DNA of 39,921 nucleotides from Paenibacillus phytohabitans (GTDB taxonomy: Bacteria; Bacillota; Bacilli; Paenibacillales; Paenibacillaceae). Each line of letters opens with the position of its first letter. Positions within the stretch are counted from its first letter, which is position 1. The translations under genes were made by a program, and so were the position numbers. Under the pieces are notes generated by a model, which made no database searches, had not been told where the DNA came from, and saw only the letters and a program-made list of their open reading frames with translations. This document shows, piece after piece, positions 8,780-15,425 of the stretch. The stretch spans positions 1 to 39,921 of the forward strand of contig NZ_WHOB01000082.1 in assembly GCF_013141775.1 (NCBI RefSeq), given 5' to 3'.

Positions 8780-9214
8780 ATGTTATTCTCTAAAATTTTG
8801 CTAGCCTATGACGGTTCGAAGGCTTCCAATCAGGCATTGGAACGGGCGATTGAACTGGCCAAGGTAACTCCAGGGTCCTCCCTGTACGTCGTACACGCAT
8901 TTGAATTCCCGCGGTTCTTCATCGGGGAAGCTCTCGCGCCTCTACCGGCATCAGTGAACAAGGATTATTATGACCTCGCGGTCCAGACTACGGATGAAGT
9001 GAAAAGCCGGCTGGAAGCCGAAGGCCTGAACGCTACTGTGGAATTGCTGCAGGGATCGCCTGCCGAAGTGATTCTGTCCTATGCCAAAGAGCACACGGTG
9101 GATGTCATCGTTATCGGCAGCCGCGGGCTTGGCGGAATCCGGGAGTTCGTTCTGGGCAGCGTCAGCCACAATGTGGTGCAAAGCGCGCGCATTCCGGTGC
9201 TGGTTGTTAAATAA
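8780..9214 (+). CDS. universal stress protein, UspA family
   Basis: A 144-residue cytoplasmic protein with the Usp fold. It begins FSKILLAYDGSKAS (the ATP-binding aspartate loop) and ends with the nucleotide-binding motif IGSRGLGGIREFVLGSVSHNVV, of the G-2x-G-9x-G-S type, followed by PVLVVK. This is the ATP-binding subgroup. The frame opens at GTG 8771, but AAAGAGGTGG lies just before ATG 8780, which is the better start. It ends at a strong terminator, so it is probably monocistronic or follows DUF1294. Confidence 0.92.
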   Translation: MLFSKILLAYDGSKASNQALERAIELAKVTPGSSLYVVHAFEFPRFFIGEALAPLPASVNKDYYDLAVQTTDEVKSRLEAEGLNATVELLQGSPAEVILSYAKEHTVDVIVIGSRGLGGIREFVLGSVSHNVVQSARIPVLVVK

Positions 9215-9230
9215 TAGAGATACTTGCAGA

Positions 9231-9257
9231 GGAGCGCTTAGGCGTTCCCCTTTTTTT
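9231..9257 (+). terminator. rho-independent terminator after the Usp gene
   Basis: GGAGCG pairs with CGTTCC (one G-U) around CTTAGG, followed after CC by seven T residues. Confidence 0.8.
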
Positions 9258-9304
9258 CTGCGGAGATGGCCGGAATAGGCGGAATAAGAAAATTAAATGT
9301 GCCC

Positions 9305-9348
9305 AAAAGCGAACATTTGAGAGACATGATATGACAATGTTCGTGTTT
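9305..9348. promoter_or_regulatory. two inverted PurBox-like operators
   Basis: AAAAGCGAACATT at 9305-9317, and the inverse AATGTTCGTGTTT at 9336-9348 (complement AAACACGAACATT), resemble the Bacillus PurR site AWWWCCGAACWWT in the usual inverted arrangement, with 18 bases between them. The second box ends three bases before the -35 hexamer. PurR binding, relieved by PRPP, would repress the operon at initiation. Confidence 0.75.
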
Positions 9349-9351
9349 AAG

Positions 9352-9381
9352 TTGACACGAAGTGTAGGGCATTGTTAAACT
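9352..9381 (+). promoter_or_regulatory. promoter of the pur operon
   Basis: Consensus -35 TTGACA at 9352-9357, an 18-bp spacer, and TAAACT at 9376-9381 preceded by the extended TG at 9373-9374. The predicted start near 9388 lies just before the aptamer, leaving a leader of about 330 nt. Confidence 0.75.
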
Positions 9382-9395
9382 GAACCTATGAAGAG

Positions 9396-9462
9396 CTCGT
9401 ATAAAACCGGGGATAGGGCCCGGAAGTTTCTACCCGGTAACCGTAAATTGCCGGACTACGAG
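9396..9462 (+). ncRNA. purine (guanine-class) riboswitch aptamer
   Basis: P1 CTCGT pairs with ACGAG. P2 CCGGG and CCCGG enclose loop GATAGGG. The core joiner is GTTTCTACC. P3 CCGG and CCGG enclose the loop ACCGTAAA. The 3' joiner is GGACTACGAG. The C in GGAC (position 9456) corresponds to C74 of the B. subtilis xpt aptamer, which gives guanine/hypoxanthine rather than adenine recognition. Confidence 0.95.
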
Positions 9463-9716
9463 GAAATAGGATGACTGAAACGGCCAGCCGCCCCGCGTAT
9501 ACCGGGGCTGTGCTCTGCGCCGGCTCTCTTAAAGGCCGGGTATCTGCAGATGCCGGAGCAGTACTCTCCTAATTCCTTAGTAGTCCGGGTCCACCCGCAG
9601 CAAAATGCGTCTGGAATCCGGGCTATTTTTTTCGGATTTATGGGAAACTAGAGGGAAATGGGACACACTTAAATCAGAGGAATATCTATAACGGGAAACG
9701 GAAGGCTGGGTGAACG
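9463..9716 (+). promoter_or_regulatory. long riboswitch expression platform and purE leader
   Basis: Between aptamer and terminator lie about 118 nt with extra hairpins: CAGCC/CCCCG with CGGGG/CTG at 9485-9510, and CCGGC with GCCGG at 9520-9539. GTAGTCCGG at 9580-9588 is exactly complementary to CCGGACTAC at 9451-9459 in the aptamer, so it can form an antiterminator when ligand is absent. After the terminator about 84 nt lead to purE with no further gene. Confidence 0.75.
9581..9632 (+). terminator. riboswitch-controlled terminator
   Basis: TAGTCCGGGTCCA pairs with TGGAATCCGGGCTA in a stem with small mismatches, followed by seven T residues (9626-9632). The 5' arm is shared with the antiterminator, so guanine binding favours termination. 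Confidence 0.88.
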
Positions 9717-10202
9717 ATGACTGTGCAAGTAGGTGTCATTATGGGCAGCAAATCGGACTATGAAACTATGGAGCATGCATGTGCTGTGCTTGAGGAGCTG
9801 GGTGTGCCTTATGAGAAAAAGGTCATCTCGGCGCATCGTACACCGGATCTGATGTTCCGTTATGCCGAGGAAGCGGCAGCGCGCGGCTTGAAGGTGATTA
9901 TCGCCGGAGCGGGCGGTGCGGCGCATCTGCCGGGTATGGTGGCAGCCAAAACTACGTTGCCGGTCATCGGGGTGCCTGTGCAGTCCAAGGCGTTGAACGG
10001 CCTGGACTCGCTGCTGTCGATTGTGCAGATGCCGGCTGGTATCCCGGTAGCCACGGTAGCCATTGGCCGTGCCGGAGCTACGAATGCAGGGCTGCTGGCG
10101 GCGCAGATCATCGGTGCTTTCGAGCCGGAGGTGGCGAGAAAGGTGCAGCTGCGGCGCGAGGCGACCCAGCGTGAAGTGCTGGAAAGCAGCGAGACGCTAT
10201 GA
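9717..10202 (+). CDS. purE: N5-carboxyaminoimidazole ribonucleotide mutase
   Basis: A 161-residue class I PurE that converts N5-CAIR to CAIR in step 6 of IMP synthesis. Visible motifs are MGSKSDYETM at the phosphate-binding start, SAHRTPD with the catalytic histidine, and AGAGGAAHLPGM, followed by IGVPVQSKALNGLDSLLSIVQMP. First gene of the operon. Its stop overlaps purK in ATGA, so the two partner enzymes are translationally coupled. The last 40 codons become very GC-rich and continue that way into purK. Confidence 0.97.
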   Translation: MTVQVGVIMGSKSDYETMEHACAVLEELGVPYEKKVISAHRTPDLMFRYAEEAAARGLKVIIAGAGGAAHLPGMVAAKTTLPVIGVPVQSKALNGLDSLLSIVQMPAGIPVATVAIGRAGATNAGLLAAQIIGAFEPEVARKVQLRREATQREVLESSETL

Positions 10203-11584
10203 GACCTGGTGAGTCGAAGACCGGAGGCTCGGAGAGCGGGGCGCAGCAAAGAGCAGAGCGGGATCAAGCTGGAGCTGAGAGAATGGGGCGCCGGGAGGAG
10301 GCGGCTGCTGGTGCTGCTGAAGCACCTGGGGCGGGAACGCCCCGGACGCTGCTGCCCGGCGCGACGATCGGCGTGCTCGGCGGCGGGCAGCTCGGGCGCA
10401 TGATGGCGCTGTCCGGCAGCGCCATGGGGTACCGCTTCGTGGCGCTGGACCCTGCGCAGGATGCGCCCTGCGGGCAGGTTACGCCGCAGATTACCGCGGC
10501 GTACAACGACCGGGACGCGGCGCGTGAGCTGGCGCAGCGCGCGGACGTGATCACGTACGAGTTCGAGAACGTCGACGCGGGCGTAGCCGCGCTGCTGACG
10601 GAGGAATCGTACGTGCCCCAGGGCAGCGCGCTGCTGTATACGACGCAGCACCGGCTGCGCGAGAAGGCGGCCATCGAGGCGGCGGGCGTGCCCGTTGCCC
10701 CGTACCGCAAGGTCGGCAGCCTGGCGGAGCTTGAAGCCGCGGCTGCCGAGCTGGGCCTGCCCTGTGTGCTGAAGACAGCCACAGGGGGGTATGACGGCAA
10801 GGGACAAGCCGTCATCCGCCGGCCGGAAGAGCTGGCAGCAGCGTTCCGGCAGGTAGCGCCGGGAGCGGCGGCTCCAGCACCGCAAGCAAGCGGGGCAGCG
10901 GCTTCGCCCGACTCGCCGGGAGCGGCTGAAGCGAAAGACGCTGCCGAGGCCAGGCCACATGCACCCGAGCTGGTGCTGGAGAAATTTATCGCCTTCCAAT
11001 GCGAAATTTCGGTCATTGCCGCCCGCAGCGCGTCAGGTGAAGTCAAGAGCTTCCCGCCCGCCGAGAACATCCACGTAGACAATATCCTGCATCTCTCGAT
11101 TGTGCCCGCCAGGGTGCCGGAGGAGATTCAGCGGCGGGCCTGCGAGCTGGCCGAGCAGATCGTCTCCGGCATGGATGCCGTCGGACTGCTGGCCGTGGAG
11201 ATGTTCGTGACGGAGGATGGAGAGCTATTCGTCAACGAGCTGGCTCCGCGCCCGCATAATTCAGGGCATTATACAATGGATGCCTGCGTAACCTCACAGT
11301 TCGAGCAGCATGTGCGGGCGATCTGCAATCTGCCGCTGGGCGACACTACGCTGCTTACACCTGTAGTCATGGTGAATGTGCTCGGCCAGCATCTGGAGGG
11401 TGCCATTCAGGCGGCCTGCAGCGCGGACGAAGAATCAAACCGGCTTGGGGTATCCCCTAAGCTTCATATATATGGCAAGACTGAGAGCAAGACCGGCCGC
11501 AAAATGGGCCATATCAACCTGCTCTGCAAGGACACCGGAGACGGCCTGGCCTGGGTAGAGCAAACTAACCTTTGGAGGAACTGA
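10199..11584 (+). CDS. purK: 5-(carboxyamino)imidazole ribonucleotide synthase, enlarged
   Basis: An ATP-grasp enzyme that makes N5-CAIR from AIR, bicarbonate and ATP for PurE. The canonical start of the fold, TIGVLGGGQLGRMM, appears only at about residue 56, after an Ala/Gly/Glu/Arg-rich extension. A second Ala/Pro-rich insertion lies at about residues 218-256 (QVAPGAAAPAPQASGAAA onward), before LVLEKFIAFQCEISVI in the ATP-grasp domain. Total 461 residues against roughly 380 usual. Two starts are possible: ATG 10199, coupled to purE by ATGA, or ATG 10283, with GGAG eight bases upstream, which would remove 28 residues. Core catalytic motifs (ATGGYDGKGQ, MFVTEDGELFVNELAPRPHNSGH) are intact. 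Confidence 0.95.
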   Translation: MRPGESKTGGSESGAQQRAERDQAGAERMGRREEAAAGAAEAPGAGTPRTLLPGATIGVLGGGQLGRMMALSGSAMGYRFVALDPAQDAPCGQVTPQITAAYNDRDAARELAQRADVITYEFENVDAGVAALLTEESYVPQGSALLYTTQHRLREKAAIEAAGVPVAPYRKVGSLAELEAAAAELGLPCVLKTATGGYDGKGQAVIRRPEELAAAFRQVAPGAAAPAPQASGAAASPDSPGAAEAKDAAEARPHAPELVLEKFIAFQCEISVIAARSASGEVKSFPPAENIHVDNILHLSIVPARVPEEIQRRACELAEQIVSGMDAVGLLAVEMFVTEDGELFVNELAPRPHNSGHYTMDACVTSQFEQHVRAICNLPLGDTTLLTPVVMVNVLGQHLEGAIQAACSADEESNRLGVSPKLHIYGKTESKTGRKMGHINLLCKDTGDGLAWVEQTNLWRN

Positions 11585-11590
11585 CAAGCT

Positions 11591-12886
11591 ATGATCGAAC
11601 GTTACAGCAGACCTGAGATGCGGGCCATTTGGACCGAAGAAAATAAATTTAACGCGTGGCTGGAAGTTGAAATTTGCGCCTGTGAGGCTTGGGCCGAGCT
11701 GGGAGTGATCCCGCATGAGGATGCCGCGAAGCTGCGCAAGGACGCCAAATTCGACATCGCGCGGATCGACGAAATTGAACAGGAAACGCGTCATGATGTG
11801 ATTGCTTTTACCCGTGCAGTATCGGAGAGCCTGGGTGCAGAACGCAAATGGGTGCATTACGGACTGACCTCCACGGACGTTGTCGACACGGCACTCGGCT
11901 ACCTGCTGCGTCAAGCCAACGAAATTCTGGAGCAGGATATTATCCGGTTCATTGAGATTCTAAAAGATAAAGCAGTAGCCTACAAAGATACTCCGATGAT
12001 GGGCCGCACACACGGCGTACACGCCGAGCCGACGACTTTTGGCCTCAAAATGGCGCTGTGGTATGAGGAAATGAAGCGTAACCTGGAGCGTTTCCGTCAT
12101 GCGGCGAGCGGCGTCCAATTCGGCAAAATCTCCGGGGCTGTCGGCACCTATGCCAACATCGACCCGTTCGTTGAAGAATTTGTCTGCCGCAAGCTGGGCA
12201 CCAGCCCGGCACCGATCTCCACGCAGACCCTGCAGCGTGACCGTCATGCGGAGTACATGGCTGCGCTGGCACTGGTTGCCACTTCGCTGGACAAGTTCGC
12301 TACTGAAATCCGCGCTTTGCAGAAGAGTGAGATCCGCGAGGTGGAGGAAGCTTTTGCCAAAGGTCAAAAGGGTTCATCCGCTATGCCGCATAAGCGCAAC
12401 CCGATCGGCTGCGAGAACATCTCCGGCCTGTCACGCGTGATCCGCGGCCATATGGTTACAGCATACGAGAACGTGCCGCTGTGGCATGAACGCGATATCT
12501 CGCATTCCTCGGTAGAGCGGATCATCCTGCCGGATGCGACCATGCTGCTGAACTATATGCTGAACCGCTTCGGCAATATCGTGAAGAACCTGACCGTGTT
12601 CCCGGACAATATGAAGCGCAACATGAACCGCACCTTCGGTGTTCCGTTCTCCGGCCGCATCCTGACGAAGCTGATCGACAAAGGCTTCAGCCGCGAGCAG
12701 GCTTACGACACCGTGCAGCCGCGTGCGATGCAGGCCTGGGAGGAACAGACCCAGTTCCGTGACATCGTTGAAGCTACACCGGAAATCACTGCCGTGCTTA
12801 GTCCGGAAGAGATCGAGGATGCTTTCAATCCTTCCTGGCACCTCAAGCATGTGGACACCATCTTCAGCAAGCTGGAGCTTATCTAA
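11591..12886 (+). CDS. purB: adenylosuccinate lyase
   Basis: A 431-residue homotetrameric lyase of the fumarase/aspartase superfamily. It acts twice: on SAICAR to give AICAR plus fumarate, and on adenylosuccinate to give AMP. It shows the superfamily signature GSSAMPHKRNPIGCENISG, with the flexible-loop serines at about 262-263, the TSTDVVDTA motif, and the GRTHGVHAEP stretch with the catalytic histidine. TTGGAGGAACTG precedes ATG 11591, six bases after the purK stop. A 369-base spacer follows, so purB ends the first tight block of the operon. Confidence 0.97.
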   Translation: MIERYSRPEMRAIWTEENKFNAWLEVEICACEAWAELGVIPHEDAAKLRKDAKFDIARIDEIEQETRHDVIAFTRAVSESLGAERKWVHYGLTSTDVVDTALGYLLRQANEILEQDIIRFIEILKDKAVAYKDTPMMGRTHGVHAEPTTFGLKMALWYEEMKRNLERFRHAASGVQFGKISGAVGTYANIDPFVEEFVCRKLGTSPAPISTQTLQRDRHAEYMAALALVATSLDKFATEIRALQKSEIREVEEAFAKGQKGSSAMPHKRNPIGCENISGLSRVIRGHMVTAYENVPLWHERDISHSSVERIILPDATMLLNYMLNRFGNIVKNLTVFPDNMKRNMNRTFGVPFSGRILTKLIDKGFSREQAYDTVQPRAMQAWEEQTQFRDIVEATPEITAVLSPEEIEDAFNPSWHLKHVDTIFSKLELI

Positions 12887-13255
12887 TTAAAAAAGGTGAG
12901 TCAGTGGTGAACTGATGAGCTGGAGAAGATATGGGAGAGCGATGGGGGATGCTTGTTCCTGATATGCGGAGCACAGGAAATTGAATTAAGGTTTGGGTTA
13001 AAGGAGGAACGGAGAGGAATTTTGGAACTGGAGAAGCGTTAGCGTTCGCCTTTATGTTTGGATTTCTACCGCTGCCAGCGGTTCAAATCAGGAAATTCAA
13101 ACATAACAGCGATCGGAAGTCCAAAATTTCCCGCAGTGACCCTATTAACCCGAAGGAGTAATCAGTTTCCGCTTAGGCGAAGCGAAGGAAACAAAGTGTC
13201 CCAGTGCTTTTAGCCCAAATATAAGCAAGATCATTTGTTCAAGGGAGGAAAGGTC
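12887..13255. other. purB-purC spacer with structured repeat
   Basis: No supported gene. The first 125 bases show no clear structure. A nested palindrome occupies 13014-13140 (listed separately). Further on, GTTTCC near 13168 can pair with GGAAAC near 13190 around CTT/AAG inner pairing. The purC ribosome binding site closes the spacer. Confidence 0.7.
13014..13140. repeat. nested palindromic repeat, copy A
   Basis: Paired arms: ATTTTGGA at 13019-13026 with TCCAAAAT at 13120-13127; TTATGTTTGGATTTC at 13052-13066 with GAAATTCAAACATAA at 13092-13106 (one G-U); CCGCT at 13069-13073 with AGCGG at 13077-13081. It is roughly 85 percent identical by eye to copy B at 19777-19905. No transposase or clear target-site duplication is visible. 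Confidence 0.85.
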
Positions 13256-14146
13256 ATGACATCAACGGCCGTATCCACTGCCGTGGAACTCGTAAATGCA
13301 CCGCTGCTCTACAAAGGTAAGGTTCGTGAGCTGTACGATTTGGGGGATGAGGTACTGATTGTCGTTACGGACCGCATTTCCGCATTTGATTACGTGCTGG
13401 ACCCGGCGGTGCCGGACAAAGGCAATGTGCTTAACCGGCTTAGCGCCTTCTGGTTCGGCCAGACCAAGGAGCTCATTGAGAACCATGTGGTTCATATCGA
13501 CGTGGACCGGCTCGGGGATATTGTACGGGACCGCGAAGCGCTGAAGAACCGCATCATGGTGGTCCGCAAAGCAGAGCGGATTGATATCGAATGTGTCGTG
13601 CGCGGCTGCATTACCGGCGGCGGCTGGCGGCAGTATCAGGAGACCGGCAAAGTGAACGGCATCGAGCTTCCCAAAGGGCTGCGCAAGAATGCGGTGCTGA
13701 CCGAGCCGATCTTTACACCCGCGGCCAAGAATGATGTCGGCCATGATGAGGACATTCCTTTTGAGCAGATGCAGGAGCTGATTGGCGCGGAGCTTGCGCT
13801 GGAGCTGAAGGAGAAGAGCCTGAAGCTGTTCGCTTTTGCCAGAGAATATTGTAAAGACCGCGGCATCATACTCGCCGATTGCAAATTCGAGTTCGGGCTG
13901 CTGGACGGCAAGGTCATCCTGATTGACGAGATTTTCACACCGGATGCTTCCCGCTTCTGGGCCAAGGACAAATACGCGCTGGATATCGAGATCGACAGCA
14001 TGGATAAGGAGCCTGTACGGACTTACCTTTCGGCATCCTCCTGGGATAAGAACAGTACCCCGGACCCGCTGCCGCTTGAAGTCGTTGAAGAAACATCCCG
14101 CCGGTATCTGGATATTTATCACCGCCTTACCGGAAAGTCCTTATAG
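13256..14146 (+). CDS. purC: SAICAR synthetase, long form
   Basis: A 296-residue phosphoribosylaminoimidazole-succinocarboxamide synthase that joins aspartate to CAIR with ATP. Motifs are YKGKVRELYDLGDEVLIVVTDRISAFD, VVRGCITGGGW and LIDEIFTPDASRFW. The length is that of the ~300-residue type also seen in yeast Ade1 and many other bacteria. The B. subtilis enzyme is about 240 residues, and this one also has a distinct C-terminal part ending in YHRLTGKSL. The frame opens at TTG 13235, but GGGAGG at 13243-13248 supports ATG 13256. It stands alone between two long spacers. Confidence 0.96.
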   Translation: MTSTAVSTAVELVNAPLLYKGKVRELYDLGDEVLIVVTDRISAFDYVLDPAVPDKGNVLNRLSAFWFGQTKELIENHVVHIDVDRLGDIVRDREALKNRIMVVRKAERIDIECVVRGCITGGGWRQYQETGKVNGIELPKGLRKNAVLTEPIFTPAAKNDVGHDEDIPFEQMQELIGAELALELKEKSLKLFAFAREYCKDRGIILADCKFEFGLLDGKVILIDEIFTPDASRFWAKDKYALDIEIDSMDKEPVRTYLSASSWDKNSTPDPLPLEVVEETSRRYLDIYHRLTGKSL

Positions 14147-14484
14147 ATTATCCAATGACCTGATCTAAGCTACTGAAGAGGAAGCTAAACTTTAATTGCA
14201 TTCTCTGCAGTTATTTTGCACAAAAGAAGGATCGCTTAGGGTTTAACTGTATCTGATACAACTAAAATGTGTGAAATGGCCTGAAAAGCAGATTTTCCAG
14301 AGAAATAGCTGTACGAAATGCAACTATAGTTGTTTTTACAGGAGATATTGAGATTATAGCTGTACATTATGCAGTTAAGTTAGCTGCCTGCAGTGAAGTA
14401 ATTTGTTGCAGCTCACCGTTAGAGGTTAGCACATCGTTGTAATGTTGCGTTAGCTCATTAAATTTTAGGAGGAACTACAAGCGT
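14147..14484. other. purC-purS spacer with palindrome cluster
   Basis: No supported gene. It holds four ~25-bp palindromes (14191-14378, listed separately). Beyond them is an AT-rich stretch ending in TAGGAGGAAC for purS. No convincing terminator or consensus promoter was seen. Confidence 0.65.
14191..14378. repeat. cluster of four degenerate TTTAGTTGTATNNNGTACAACTAAA-like palindromes
   Basis: Units at 14191-14213, 14242-14266, 14305-14327 and 14355-14378, with centre-to-centre distances of about 52, 62 and 50 bp. The second, starting TTTAACTGTATC and ending GATACAACTAAA, is the best palindrome here. The spacers between units do not resemble one another. The same arrangement recurs at 29270-29458. 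Confidence 0.8.
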
Positions 14485-14730
14485 ATGTTAAAAGCGACAG
14501 TCTACGTCACCATCAAGAAAAGCGTGCTCGATCCCCAAGGTGTAGCCGTGCAAGGGGCGCTGCATTCCGTAGGTTTTCAGGAAGTTGAAAGTCTGCGTAT
14601 CGGCAAATATATGGAGCTGACCCTCGATACCGACAACCGCGCTGAAGCGGAAGGACGCCTCAAGGATATGTGCGAGAAGCTGCTGGCCAACACGGTGATC
14701 GAGGATTACCGCTACGAATTGGAGGACTAA
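14485..14730 (+). CDS. purS: FGAM synthase subunit PurS
   Basis: An 81-residue small subunit of the three-part formylglycinamidine ribonucleotide synthase (PurS, PurQ, PurL). It bridges PurQ and PurL so that ammonia from glutamine reaches the synthase site. The sequence KATVYVTIKKSVLDPQGVAV, with LRIGKYMELTLD and NTVIEDYRYEL, is typical. The start follows TAGGAGGAAC. Its last codons contain the GGAGG that serves purQ, five bases after the purS stop. It opens the SQLF block. Confidence 0.97.
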   Translation: MLKATVYVTIKKSVLDPQGVAVQGALHSVGFQEVESLRIGKYMELTLDTDNRAEAEGRLKDMCEKLLANTVIEDYRYELED

Positions 14731-14735
14731 AAGTC

Positions 14736-15425
14736 ATGAAATTTGCTGTACTTGTCTTTCCGGGCTCCAATTGTGACATTGACTGCTACAAAGCAGTAGA
14801 AGACAGCCTCGGCGAACCTGTAGATTATGTGTGGCATACGGTGACAGATCTGTCGGCTTATGACTGCATTCTCGTGCCGGGCGGCTTCTCTTATGGTGAC
14901 TATCTGCGCTGCGGCGCAATTTCCCGGTTCGCTCCGGTGATGGCTGAAGTGGCCAAAGCGGCGGAGCAGGGCAAATTCGTGCTCGGCATCTGCAACGGGT
15001 TCCAAATCCTGACCGAAGCCGGCCTCTTGCCAGGCGCTCTGCGCCGCAACATGTCGATGAAGTTCCGCTGTCATGACACGGTGCTTAAGGTAGTGAATAA
15101 CACAACTCCGTTTACGATCGACTATGCGAAGGATGAAGAAATCGTCATTCCGATTGCGCATGGCGAAGGCAATTACTATTGTGATGAAGAGACGCTGGCT
15201 GAGCTCAAAGCTAATAATCAAATCGTATTCACTTACAGCGACAACCCGAACGGTTCAGTCGCCGATATCGCCGGAGTCAGTAATGTAGCAGGCAATGTGG
15301 TTGGTATGATGCCTCACCCGGAACGCGCAGCGAATAGCCTGCTTGGTTCGGAAGACGGCAAACGGATGTTCACATCCATTCTTACATCGTGGAGGGATCG
15401 TTATGACGCAGCAAGTATCCGCTAA
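14736..15425 (+). CDS. purQ: FGAM synthase glutaminase subunit PurQ
   Basis: A 229-residue class I glutamine amidotransferase that hydrolyses glutamine for the PurL active site. It begins KFAVLVFPGSNCDIDCY. The nucleophile Cys86 is in LGICNGFQIL, and the His/Glu pair is in MMPHPERA near the C-terminus. The frame extends upstream to 14670, but ATG 14736 follows the GGAGG at the end of purS and matches the family start. It overlaps purL by 23 bases, consistent with equal production of the complex subunits. Confidence 0.97.
   Translation: MKFAVLVFPGSNCDIDCYKAVEDSLGEPVDYVWHTVTDLSAYDCILVPGGFSYGDYLRCGAISRFAPVMAEVAKAAEQGKFVLGICNGFQILTEAGLLPGALRRNMSMKFRCHDTVLKVVNNTTPFTIDYAKDEEIVIPIAHGEGNYYCDEETLAELKANNQIVFTYSDNPNGSVADIAGVSNVAGNVVGMMPHPERAANSLLGSEDGKRMFTSILTSWRDRYDAASIR

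Noticed and set aside
9860..10999. Long antisense open frame (379 codons) opposite purE/purK
   Set aside because: It is a mirror of GC-rich coding sequence, Arg-rich, with no family motif. The plus-strand genes are certain.
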